DNA of 64,000 bases from positions 744,001 to 808,000 of the forward strand of contig JARKIF010000007.1 of NCBI GenBank assembly GCA_029378245.1. Direction: 5' to 3'. This DNA is from Roridomyces roridus (Eukaryota > Basidiomycota > Agaricomycetes > Agaricales > Mycenaceae). The position numbers and the translations under genes were made by a program. The notes under the pieces were generated by a model. It saw nothing but the letters and a program-made list of their open reading frames with translations, did not search any database and had not been told where the DNA came from. This document shows, in pieces, positions 1 to 9,026 of the stretch (position 1 is its first letter; each line of letters starts with the position of its first letter).

Positions 1-439
1 GGGTAGAAATGGTATAGTGGATGCTGGCCGACCCAGAGCCGCTCTTGATCTTTATTTGAGGCATGATAGACGGAGGGTGGATGGGCAGAGGCGGTGGGGG
101 ATGCACAGGACACCAGTGATGCGCTGCGGTGAATTTATAGACACGATCGGAGAACCATCTGCTTCCTTGGATAATCCAATTATTTAGGAGCGTAGGAGCG
201 CAAACAGGTGTTCTTGCTTACGCGTTTACGAACATCTCCGGTTTCTGTGAGATCATTAATAGGAGCAGGGTCCACCAGGTCCACATGCCAAAGAAAATTG
301 AATGGGCGATCGACTTGAATAGATTTGCGATCGACGGCATTGAGGTCGTTGGCCAGCTGATTCTGAATCTTGCTCCAATGCGTTCAGAGCAAGAAGAGTT
401 CTATTAGCCGATTTTTCAAAGAAAAAGCAGACAGAGAAG
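1..439. other. Non-coding or unrecognised stretch
   Basis: No reading frame with recognisable protein similarity or a credible set of splice sites was seen on either strand. It lies beyond the 3' end of the RPC9-like pseudogene and may include its old 3' flank. Confidence 0.4.
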
Positions 440-1012
440 CTAGTCGTCTTCCATATCGAGATCACCTTCCACGCCGACCCCCTCGCCCTTCGAATTCTTC
501 GCCTTCGTACTCATCCATTTCCCACACCTCATCTTCGACCTGAGAGAGAGTCCCCTGTAGCCGTTTCAGTTTGAGAGGCGGGAGCAGAGGCGAGTGCAGG
601 GTCCGCGGTGGTCCGCGTCGGATGTTTTGACATGCGCAATGATGCCTGCATAAGTTCTGCCGGTCTTCGAGCTTGCAAATGTGATGCAGCCCCAGGGAAA
701 CAGTGAAACGGTGGCGTACAACGTAGAGTTCGATATGATTTCGTGGGGCCAGGTTTACGATCTGTGGCTTCTCTCCCTGGGTCAGATCGTATGGCCCCAG
801 GGCCTTGACGAGACGCGTAATGGCTTCAGGAGTTTGCGGGGCTGGCTGGTGCTCTGCCGAGATATTTTTTTGGCCTACATACCCTATCAGCAGCTGCGGC
901 AGGCACAGCAGTTTCATGCTCACTTCTAACGAAACAGTCCGCAAGTTTTCGGAGTAGTGTGAGGACCTCAGAATTGGAGAGAAGAGCAGCCTGATGGTGT
1001 AGAACCTGGTGC
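440..1012 (-). pseudogene. RNA polymerase III subunit RPC9/C17 (CRCP-like) pseudogene
   Basis: In the living family this small subunit pairs with RPC8/C25 in the Pol III stalk and takes part in initiation. The minus strand shows in order AALLSNSEVLTLLR (about 1000-950), SENLRTVSLE, TPEAITRLVKAL, GPYDLTQGEKPQIVNLAP and IELYV, which match the HRDC-like core of RPC9. The pieces lie in different frames. The linker normally found between EVLTLLR and ENLRT is missing, with a frame change at about 965. The usual initiator Met before the AALLSN segment is absent. A further single-base shift near 480 separates an acidic tail (EYEGEEFEG) from a plausible C-terminus ending LDMEDD. This is therefore read as a decayed copy; a working gene must lie elsewhere. 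It sits just outside the left arm of the inverted duplication. Confidence 0.72.
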
Positions 1013-1778
1013 GAGAGGTCATACAGGGCACTCAAGAGCTGAGGAGCGGGAGTAAGCCTCCATCTTAGGTTGGAGTGAAGGAGCAAGGCATCAAAATTTC
1101 CATTTCGGTCTTTCACTGGCCTGTCCCGAACGACATTGGCTACACCAAAAGATGTCTTCGATGAGGGGTTGAGAATCCACTCCAGACTGTCGTTGTCTCC
1201 TCTGTCATAATTCATTCGTCGACTCCTCTGCCATCTTATACTACGGACGCCACTGGTGACTGAATACTCAGGGATTTCTGACAGTGGGCGCCTCCTGAAG
1301 CGGGTCTTCACTGAAATGGAAGCAGCCACTGATGTAGAATGGAGCTCGATTTTGCTACTGCTGAATGTCTTCCGTAGTATGTACATCTTCACATTTCACG
1401 CAAGAGAGCAGCTGAGTGTATTGTTTTTGCCCCGAAGATCAGAAGAGTTACGCTCAATTTGAATCTCGAAATCCGCACGCCAGCAGAAGACATTCCAGAA
1501 GAAAATGTCATACACACCCGCCCGCGCGCCCCTAAAGGAGACCCGCACGTCCGTCAAAGAGATCCGGCCCCGGGTTCTCCTGTTGTTCCAGTAGTTGACA
1601 TCGCTGCCCGGGCGACGCACATTCACTCATCATGTCCACATGATCAAAGTCGACAGGCAGCGCGTATCCGAGGAGCAGGGCGTTGCGTCGCCAGCGGAAG
1701 CCGCCTAGATCTAATTTACCGGAGATAGCGTGGACGACGACGCTGCTGAGTGGGGCGACTGCCGAGGCTCTTCCGCAG
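1013..1778. other. Intergenic stretch outside the inverted duplication
   Basis: Only short overlapping open frames on both strands, none with family similarity. Similarity to the right arm stops at about 1779, so this sequence is not shared with the other copy. Confidence 0.4.
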
Positions 1779-1918
1779 GTAGAAACGATTGGATATCTCG
1801 GGAGAACCGGATGCCCGACGAGGCGGATTTTTTGAAGGCGACTGCCATGTTATGAGAAGGACATCGGAGAAAATACTATCGTGTCATTTTGGCGATCTTA
1901 GGAAAATGTGGCAACGGT

Positions 1919-2939
1919 CTATGGCACGGGGAGTGTACACCAGGACCCTACCCAGTATCGGCAAGCAGCCTTGCGCGTGGCCAGGTCCGCTTTATTCAGA
2001 CCACTGACGGCAGACTGGCCCATCCACTCCTGATCGCCGACTTCAGCCAGTCGTTCCTCGAGGATTATCCCAGCCCGCGCAGAGAGTTCGAGAAAATTAT
2101 CGCACACGTCAGGTTTTGTGTACTTCCCGGCCTGAACTTTGGTTAGCAGGTGCTCTGGAAGGGCGAGACGATATGCACATACAGCGACATGTACACGGGC
2201 ATCGGGAGAATGCGCGAGAAGTGCAGCCATGGAGGAAACGAGTACTTCATGCGAGCTGTGAAAGTGCAGCAAGTCCGACAAGATGACGAGGTCATAGCCT
2301 CTCCCCGCGGTGTATTCTCTGGTAATCCAATAAACGGACAGAGTAACAAGAAATCGGACCAATACGGACAAGAGCGGCGCGGCGTCAGTTCCCCACTCGT
2401 GGCCACAGCAGTGTACGGTGCATCCAGGGGATACGAGGTGGGCGTTGCGTTGAACATTGCGGGCAAGGTTCCCAAGAATACCGGGATCGGGATAGTCTGT
2501 GACGACCACTGTTGCTGGAGGCGGTACCACAGTAGATAGCAGTAGAGAAGGGAGGGCACATCCTGCGCCGAGCTCAATAACTGCTCGCCGTCAGAAAGCA
2601 ATCGGAGCAGGCGATGTGAATGCACCTTTCAGATGAGGAGCTCGCAGTAGCCCTCGTTCAATTCTCTCTGCGAAAAACAGGCCTGGAGAAAACAGATGGT
2701 CTGCTAGGAGGGTATTCGCCTGTGGCACATCTTTAAGACAACAAGCCAAGGGAAATGAGGAAAACTTACTTTGCCCTCCTGCATTTACATCAGAAAAAAA
2801 GCGCGATTGAGGCGCACCGAGTCACCTTGGCCGCAACAGTCACTTTGAGATCTCCGTACTGGATAATTTCGTCGTCGACCACCCGATTCCCGCCGAGAAA
2901 TTCCAGAGAGTCGTTGAGGATGTCCGCGGCGTCTTCCAT
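1919..2939 (-). CDS. EFM7/Nnt1-type protein N-terminal and lysine methyltransferase, intact copy
   Basis: In yeast, EFM7 methylates the N-terminus and adjacent lysine of elongation factor eEF1A in the cytosol. The model has six exons: 2826-2939, 2770-2778, 2626-2719, 2370-2580, 2183-2318 and 1919-2131. It gives 258 residues with all phases consistent. The seven-beta-strand methyltransferase signatures are present: VIELGAG (motif I), VVVTDYPDP (post I) and GRGYDLVILSDLLHFH (motif IV region), with EGKANTLLADHLFSPG before them. Exon 2 is only 9 nt and encodes EGK; it is flanked by a GTGACT donor upstream and GTAAGT downstream. The start at 2939 gives the expected acidic N-terminus (MEDAADILNDS). 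It is divergent from the gene starting at 3028, with only 88 bp between the two start codons, so a shared promoter is likely. Confidence 0.85.
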
Positions 2940-3027
2940 GTTTGTGATCAGTTTTTGATCCTCCTATCTTCGTGCTTTGCTCTTGCTCTCATCACCTCGC
3001 TCTCAACAAGTTTTCGAAACTGTTATC
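2940..3027. promoter_or_regulatory. Shared divergent promoter, 88 bp
   Basis: Only 88 bp separate the start codon of the methyltransferase on the minus strand from that of the unknown gene on the plus strand. The same head-to-head pair at 36149/36240 has 90 bp between starts. Keeping this spacing in both copies supports a genuine bidirectional promoter. No consensus element is claimed. Confidence 0.55.
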
Positions 3028-3865
3028 ATGTCACTCTACACTCTCGAAAAGGTTTGTGCATACCCTTCTCGTCTTCCCTCCTTTCACGCTCTCCTTCCAG
3101 AACGATGTCGTCGTTTCTTCAGTTCCAGCTGACACCGTCTACAAGCACGCGGTTCAGCCAGACTTTGATCCTCGTCCCATATCACCCATCTCAGAGTGCT
3201 CGTCGGACGACTCTGCAACCGTCGCCTCCACCGTCGTCGGCTTTGGGCGTAAACAGTACTTCATGTTGCCGACTGTCGCCGACCCCTCCCAAGACCTTAC
3301 CCAGTCCACCATCGTAGGGTTCGGTCGCAGACGTCACTTCCAGCCAGATTCAGCCCCGGTTGCCCCTTCTGAGGTCAACTTCTCCAAGTACGAGAACAGG
3401 AGGTCCTTCCCCCTGTCTAATGTCCGCACCTACGAGAAAAGACAGTCCCTTCCTGTTCTCGCCGAGACTCAACACACGAGGCCCTCGTTGGACGCCAGCA
3501 CCTTACAGCTGGCTGTCGCATGGGAAGAAGCCCAGTCCCAACCGCCCATCCCGCCAATGCCGGTTCTTCCCCTGCCAGAAGTAGAATTTACGGTCAAGAA
3601 GCCAACGTTTGGCACGCGCATCAAGCAGCGCATCGCGAGCAAGGTCAAGTCGGCCGCCTTCAGTCGCCCAGTCAAGGTCGTTGTCAAGCGCTTTTCGTCG
3701 CAGTCCACCCCCAAGCCTGTCAAGATAGGCGGTGACGAACGCTTTGGCGTAGGCCAGTTCATTGCTCAGGTTTGCGCCCCGCTCAAAGCCGTTGCGCGCC
3801 TGGCATTCCTACTCTCGGCCTCCCTTTGGCCTGGCATCCGCTACTCGCGGCCCATCTCGAGCTGA
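3028..3865 (+). CDS. Unknown basic fungal protein, left copy
   Basis: The model is exon 3028-3051, a 49-nt intron with GTTTGT donor and CCAG acceptor, then exon 3101-3865, giving 262 residues. The family is not recognised. Visible features are a Ser/Pro-rich N-terminal half, two copies of a VVGFGRKQ/IVGFGRRR motif with nearby aromatic residues, a proline run (PPIPPMPVLPLP), then a basic stretch (KQRIASKVKSAAF, VVVKRF) and a hydrophobic C-terminal segment (LARLAFLLSASLWPG-like). The last could be a membrane anchor or amphipathic helix. The gene is divergent from the EFM7-type gene and convergent with F-box gene A. The copy at 35310-36149 reads through the region corresponding to the intron, and a third, broken copy lies near 32310-32662. 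Confidence 0.7.
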
Positions 3866-4471
3866 GTGTATTGTTATACCCCCGGTGCATATCAGACGTC
3901 AACGGCCTTTCTCGTTCTGGACCCCACTCGTTTTTACGACCCCGCGCCCTCCGTCGGCGACCAAAAAAATCAAGATAACTATATCCTCAAAACCCAAAAC
4001 AGGCGCGTAATCGGAGCGCGAACGACGACGACGGCTCAAGAAAACGTTACAAAACATCCATTCGTCCTCATACTCTCGAAACCCCAAAAACAGGCGTGTA
4101 ATCGGATTGAGAACGACCACGACGGCTGCGTGCCAGTCAAGAAAACCCGACAAAATATCTTTTGGTCGTCGGTCGCCGGGGCTGTATTTCCTTTTCGTCG
4201 TCATCTCTCTTCCACCCTTCGACTTCTCTCGTTCCCAACAAATACAAAACCCGCAAAATAGGCGCGGAGGAGGATGACGGGAGTGTGCCGTACGTAGAAA
4301 AGCCACAAAATATACACCCGTCGTCTGCTAGGCTTGTTTCTTTGTACATATGTTCGTGATTTCTTGCAAATAAAATGGTTCGGAAAACTCCTGGAAGTAC
4401 GACTTGAGCTTCAGGAATCGCGGCCCAACAACTAGAGAAAAAAACCATCTCATTGAAGAACTGGTGCACAA
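3866..4471. repeat. Imperfect tandem repeat between convergent genes
   Basis: This 606-bp interval between two convergent gene ends contains three diverged units. Each starts with a CAAAACAGGCGYGTAATCGG-like segment (about 3991, 4081 and, more diverged, 4245). Each continues through a GACGACGG-like stretch to a (T)CAAGAAAA...ACAAAAYAT block ending near TCGTC (about 4037, 4137 and 4297). The same arrangement is present inverted at 34710-35309, so it predates the inverted duplication. No coding function is supported; a 3' UTR or terminator role is inference. Confidence 0.55.
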
Positions 4472-6172
4472 TTATAATACTACGTCCGGCAATCCTGTCC
4501 ATGGTGAATATTTGTGGATATTGGGTGGTGTATAGGTAACAGCGAAATCAAGCCCATTCTCGATGAGCGGTGAAAGGGTTTCGCGAATGTCACAGTCCAT
4601 CGCCCTCTCAAAGCAGATTTTCACGCGCTTGAGCGTGGAGGCTCTGGCAGTGATGAATTGGAGAAGAGTTTCGTCGGAAATGGCTTCTTCCCCGGCTATG
4701 GCAATGTCGAAGTCGCGGAGGAGGAGAAGAGGTATTGTCGACCCCGGCACCACAAGGGAAGCCAAAAAATCCACTGGTGAGTCTGCTGCGTAGTACATTG
4801 AGGCGTGAGCCTTGTCTGCATTGATGTGAAGGTGTCGGAGACTACGCGGGAGATGGAGGAGTATTTCTGGCAGTGACGACGAGTCGATGATACCTGTCGT
4901 GAGTGATAGACTCTCTAGGAGAGGTACGGTGGCCAAGAATCGGATGAGAGATGGCTCCGAGAAAGAATCACGCCTGGGTGTACTTCCCCAAGAGTCTCCC
5001 ATTGCCGTCACAAGTTCAAGACCCTTCAGTTGCGGCACGCTAATCCTTTCGAGAAGGGTGGATAATGCAGTGCCACCTCCTGATAGATGAAGTGTCTGGA
5101 GAAGGTGGTGGTCCACGAAGGGGAGTTGCCCGACACTTGTGATGTCAAAGTGACTTGTAAGCACGAACGAGAGACTGCGGAGCTGAGGGCATCTTGACAT
5201 GGCCAATAAGCCTGCCTCGATTTCAAGACGGGAGTAATCCCCTGTCCGGGTGAGGTCCTCATCTGGAAAAGGAAGATTCGACAGGACTGTGAGGCGAGTC
5301 CACTCCACGGGTAGCTCAAGCAGGCCAGGGCCTGCCCCATGAACGGTGACAGCTTTAATCCTGGCACCCGCAATGAATGATAAGGTGTCCCATGTGAAAC
5401 CCGGCGAGCCCCATCCAGCCTTATACTGCAGTCCGACGCTCTGCAGTTCGGGAACATCCGCAGCGTTGAGTTGCGCTAGCTCCTGGAAGGCGGGAGCAGT
5501 GGCAGCAAAACGGATGTGCCGCCAGCGGGAAGCCAGAGAAAAGATAGTTTGAATGATAGACTGGGACGGCGGATAACCCAACTCGAGGTCATATTGCAGC
5601 GAAATAGATAGCGGGCAGTGACCAGCCCGTTCTAGCCATTCCCGGACAGCATCCTCGACCAGTGCAGCCCTTGGTTCCTGAGGAGCAACGGGCCACGGCA
5701 CATACTCGATGTCGGAATCAGGCTGGGACTCCACCTGCTGAGGCGGCTCCCCGCGGTCCACGATATGAAGGCTCGCCCAGAGGCGAGGGGTCGCAAGTGA
5801 AAGTGCCCTCCAGGCGCTGCATATGCGTCCCAGAAGAAGCGGCGCCTCCCTCGCGTCCATGACACAGTTTCGATGGGTGGGGAGACACGCCAGGAATATT
5901 TCCTGCATCATATCTGCTGGCATGCGCCGAATAGACGAGAGGAGGGCCTCGTGCGACTGTACGATGGAACCCAGTCCCTCGCGCTCCTCCAGTAACTTGT
6001 TGAGAGCGTGCTGGAGCTCGGCGATTTTCCTATCAAGGCTCTTCATTTGGCGAAGAGGTTGCGCCAAGAAAGCTTGAATTTCGACTGCCTCTTCTGCAGT
6101 TGGACAGTAGTTTGTGCCCAGCTTAGCGGCAAAGGGAGAATCCATGATGTGAGCAGAAATCGCGGCGGACAT
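4472..6172 (-). CDS. F-box-like protein A (intact)
   Basis: This is a single-exon frame of 566 residues and an intact member of the large Agaricomycete F-box-like family. Such proteins are presumed substrate receptors of SCF ubiquitin ligases; no partner is known. Residues about 20-85 form a heptad-like helix (LRQMKSLDRKIAELQHAL...LEEREGL). The F-box-like core follows at about 88-145 (IRRMPADMMQEIFLACLPTH, then APLLLGRICSAWRALSLATPRLWASLHI). The remaining roughly 400 residues are Leu-rich with irregular LRR-like spacing (LRSLSFVL, LQTLHLSGG, LESLSLTTG, LRHLHINAD). The first Met (MSAAISAH) is used; a second Met at residue 10 matches the start of the 33095 copy. The promoter side carries the element shared by the F-box genes of this window. 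Confidence 0.88.
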   Translation of the reverse strand: MSAAISAHIMDSPFAAKLGTNYCPTAEEAVEIQAFLAQPLRQMKSLDRKIAELQHALNKLLEEREGLGSIVQSHEALLSSIRRMPADMMQEIFLACLPTHRNCVMDAREAPLLLGRICSAWRALSLATPRLWASLHIVDRGEPPQQVESQPDSDIEYVPWPVAPQEPRAALVEDAVREWLERAGHCPLSISLQYDLELGYPPSQSIIQTIFSLASRWRHIRFAATAPAFQELAQLNAADVPELQSVGLQYKAGWGSPGFTWDTLSFIAGARIKAVTVHGAGPGLLELPVEWTRLTVLSNLPFPDEDLTRTGDYSRLEIEAGLLAMSRCPQLRSLSFVLTSHFDITSVGQLPFVDHHLLQTLHLSGGGTALSTLLERISVPQLKGLELVTAMGDSWGSTPRRDSFSEPSLIRFLATVPLLESLSLTTGIIDSSSLPEILLHLPRSLRHLHINADKAHASMYYAADSPVDFLASLVVPGSTIPLLLLRDFDIAIAGEEAISDETLLQFITARASTLKRVKICFERAMDCDIRETLSPLIENGLDFAVTYTPPNIHKYSPWTGLPDVVL

Positions 6173-6853
6173 GAGCGTGGTTGGAGGAGAACGAGGCGAT
6201 GTGAAAGTGATTGAGCGTCTGACGGGCGCCTATCTCGGGTGGAGGGCTACAATTAAGCGCCCCTTCACGAGTGTTCAGGCAACTACAGGGAAGTGTAAGA
6301 CGGAATGCAAGTTGACTTGGTGAAACGCACCTCGCCTGACCGTTGATTCTACCGCTCCTCGTACAAGTTCAGGCTCGCTCGCGCTCATTGAGCCCCAAAT
6401 CCATCTGTCAGGTTTGGCTTGGTCTCATGAGTCTTAAGGTGCGCATCCGGTGAGTTTTGACGACGCGTCTTCGCAGGTCTTCGCCTTGAGGGCCGGCGCC
6501 GAAGAGGGTCGAACAGAGCTCGTCGCTGAGTCAATTAATTCATTTACATAACTTCCGTCTTGTGTCGGACTCGTTGGATGGTTGAACGGCAAGGCCGTTA
6601 ACAGGAGACTGTTGGATTCGGTGGTGGAACGTGGTTGTCCACCAACTTTGCGGACAAACAATCAATGTGATCCACCGGCAAACCGATCGTTTGCAAAAAA
6701 ACTTGAACTCGGACTGCCCGCTCCCTCCCCTCTGCCTACCTGATTCGTGACTCAACAGATCCCTTTCATCTCTTGAATATGAAATGGTCTGATAAACTCT
6801 GGAATTTCATTGAGCGGTGTCCAATTACAATGCTAATAGTAACAATTCTTCAT
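6173..6853. promoter_or_regulatory. Upstream region of F-box gene A with a shared multi-copy element
   Basis: The first 60 bp contain, on the minus strand, the element GGCGCCCGTCAGACGCTCAA followed by TCACTTTCACATCG. The same element precedes F-box gene B (about 8565-8600), the right-arm copy (about 33043-33077) and a stray fragment (about 25045-25085). Further out (6340-6660) lie a stretch with GACGACGCGTCTTCGC and a CCGAATCCAACAGTC block. These recur at 24250-24420, and parts of them at 32770-32960. The short segment next to 6854 retains a remnant of the common 3' flank of this gene family. No open frame here is convincing. Confidence 0.55.
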
Positions 6854-8527
6854 CTACTTATACCGATTGGGTGCGTCAGGTAACCCAGTCCACGGTGAAT
6901 ATTTGTGGACATTGACTGGTGAATAGGTGACATCGAAATCAAGTCCATTCTCGATGAGGGGTGAAAGGGCATCGCGGATGTCAGATTGCATCGGTCTGTC
7001 AAAGCTGAATTTGATACGCCTGAGGGTGGAGGCTCGTGCTGTGATGAATTGGAGTAGAGTGCTATCGGTAATGATTTCTTCCCCGGCGATGGCGACGTCA
7101 AAGTCGCGGAGGATAGGAAGAGGCATCGTTGACCCAGGCGTCACAAGAGGGGCCAGGAAATCCACCCGCGATTCTGGGTTTCCGTGGTACCATGGAGACT
7201 TGGGGGCATGAATGGAGAAGTGTTGGAGACTGGGCGGGAGATGGAGCAGTATTTCTTTCACCGATGATAGGCGGAATGGACCTGTCGTCAGGGATAGATT
7301 CTCGAGAAGAGGCAAGGTGCCCAAGAAGCGGACGAGGGATGACTCGGAGTCCGGCTCGGGTTCACTGGCAGGGTTCCAGGGATCTTTGTTCCTCAGTGTG
7401 AAATCCTTGAGCTGCGGGACGCTGATCCTCTCGAGGAGAGACGCAGTTGTGCCGGGCCCTCCTGATAGATGAAGCGACTGGAGACGGCGGTGGTCCACAA
7501 AGCCAAGTTCGCCGGCGATCGGGAGCTTGATAAGGTCGAAGGAGAGACTGCGGAGACGAGTGCATCTGGACATTGTCAACAAAGCTGCGTCAATAGTAGC
7601 ACGCGGCTCTTGCGGCATCCAAGTGGAGCGTTCCTCTGGAAGATTGGACAGGGCTGTCAGCCGAGTCCACTCGAGTGGTAGTTCAGTCACGACAAGGCCT
7701 GTCCCAGAAACTGCAATAGTTTGGACCTTGGCACCCGCAAGGAATGATAAACTGTCCCATGCGAAGCCCAACGAGTCCCATCCAATCTGATGACCCCGTA
7801 GTGCGACGCTCTTCAGCTCCGGAACATCCACAGGGCTGAGCTGTACTAGCCCCTGGAAGACCGGAGTAGTGGTTGCGAAACGGATGTGCTGCCAACGGGA
7901 AGCCAGCGAAAAGATGGTCTGGATGATAGACCGGCATGGCGGATAAGCAAACTCGAGGTCATATTCCAGCGAAATGGATAGCGGGCATTGACCGCTCCTT
8001 CCTAACCATGCCCGGACAGCATCCGAAACCAGTGCAGCCCTTGGTCCTTGAGCAGCGATGAACTCCAAGTCGGGATCAGGCTCGGACTCTTGCCAAGGCG
8101 GTTCCCCGTGGTCCACAATGTGGAGACTGGCCCAGAGGCGAGGGGTCGCAACCGAAAGGTCCCGCCAGGCGCTGCATATACGCCCTAGAAGAAGCGGCGC
8201 CTCGCTTGCGTCCATAACACAGTTCCGATGGGTGGGGAGACAGGCTTTGAATATTTCCTGCATGATGTCTGCCGGCATGCGCCGAATGGGCGAGAGGAGG
8301 GCCTTGTGGGCCTGCACATGGGTTTGGAGGCTCTCGCGCTCCCCAAGTAACTTGCTGAGAGCCTGTTGGAGCTCGGCGATCTTGGTGTCAAGACGTTTCA
8401 TTTGAAGAAGAGGTTCTATCAGAACAGCTTCAATCTCGACGGTTTCGTCGACGGTCGGGCAGTAATTGGTGCCCAGCTTGGAGGTAAAGGGAGAATCCAT
8501 GGTGTGAGCAGAAATCACGCCGGACAT
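6854..8527 (-). CDS. F-box-like protein B (intact)
   Basis: This is a single-exon frame of 557 residues and a close paralogue of gene A in the same orientation, so the two form a tandem pair. The N-terminal helix (LLQMKRLDTKIAELQQAL) precedes the F-box-like core (IRRMPADIMQEIFKACLPTH, APLLLGRICSAWRDLSVATPRLWASL), and then comes a long Leu-rich repeat-like region. The start MSGVISAHTMDSPF parallels gene A. Presumed role is substrate recognition in an SCF-type ubiquitin ligase; this is inferred from the family. The inner end of the left inverted arm falls within this gene, because the right-arm copy lacks everything before CLPTH. Confidence 0.88.
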   Translation of the reverse strand: MSGVISAHTMDSPFTSKLGTNYCPTVDETVEIEAVLIEPLLQMKRLDTKIAELQQALSKLLGERESLQTHVQAHKALLSPIRRMPADIMQEIFKACLPTHRNCVMDASEAPLLLGRICSAWRDLSVATPRLWASLHIVDHGEPPWQESEPDPDLEFIAAQGPRAALVSDAVRAWLGRSGQCPLSISLEYDLEFAYPPCRSIIQTIFSLASRWQHIRFATTTPVFQGLVQLSPVDVPELKSVALRGHQIGWDSLGFAWDSLSFLAGAKVQTIAVSGTGLVVTELPLEWTRLTALSNLPEERSTWMPQEPRATIDAALLTMSRCTRLRSLSFDLIKLPIAGELGFVDHRRLQSLHLSGGPGTTASLLERISVPQLKDFTLRNKDPWNPASEPEPDSESSLVRFLGTLPLLENLSLTTGPFRLSSVKEILLHLPPSLQHFSIHAPKSPWYHGNPESRVDFLAPLVTPGSTMPLPILRDFDVAIAGEEIITDSTLLQFITARASTLRRIKFSFDRPMQSDIRDALSPLIENGLDFDVTYSPVNVHKYSPWTGLPDAPNRYK

Positions 8528-9026
8528 AAGGGCGGTGGGAGAGCGAGGCAGACGTGGGCGCGATGTGAAAGTGATTGAGCGGCTGACGGGCGCCTAAGTA
8601 TCTCGGGCGAGGGTTACAATTGTGCGTTTAAAGGCTAAGCCAAGAGTCTCCGGCCATCCATCCCGCGCGCCCGCACGCACAGACCACATCAAAGGCGTTC
8701 AGAGTTGCACGAAAAGGTGGATCGCTGGGTCCAACGGCGTTAGACAGAACAGAAATCGAGTTTTTACAACGCACTGACGCCTATCGTCCAAGAGCACGTT
8801 CCCCTCGTGCCAAGTTTTAACGACGCGCAGCTCGTCGAGGTAAAGCATCGCAGGGGTCGAACAGGAGCCGTCGTTTGAGTTCACGTCAATTCATTGAACT
8901 TTCTTGCTGTGTCGGGTGGTTCGTTCTGTGCGCAAGTTGAATTCGGGCAGAACATGGCCCGGGCCGTTGTGGTTTGACAGTGATCGTGGTCGTTTACTTT
9001 GTTCCACGACCGCCGCGCAGCCAACC
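8528..9026. other. Intergenic region between F-box B and the CFAP20-like gene
   Basis: It holds the promoter element shared with other F-box genes at about 8565-8600 (minus strand). The rest is unique sequence that must contain divergent promoters for both neighbours. No other coding segment was recognised. Confidence 0.5.

Larger units (their letters stand above)
1779..8250. repeat. Left arm of a large inverted segmental duplication
   Basis: This interval carries, in mirror order and orientation, the genes found again at about 30495-37433. From the outside inwards they are the EFM7-type methyltransferase, the unknown basic protein, F-box-like gene A and F-box-like gene B. Introns, intergenic repeats and 3' flanks are also similar. 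The outer edge is visible as the shared stretch around GGTAGAAACGATTGGA at 1779. The inner edge falls inside F-box gene B at the CLPTH codons, where the right copy begins abruptly. Within this arm the coding genes look intact. Arms of about 6.5 and 6.9 kb enclose about 22 kb of unique sequence. Confidence 0.85.
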
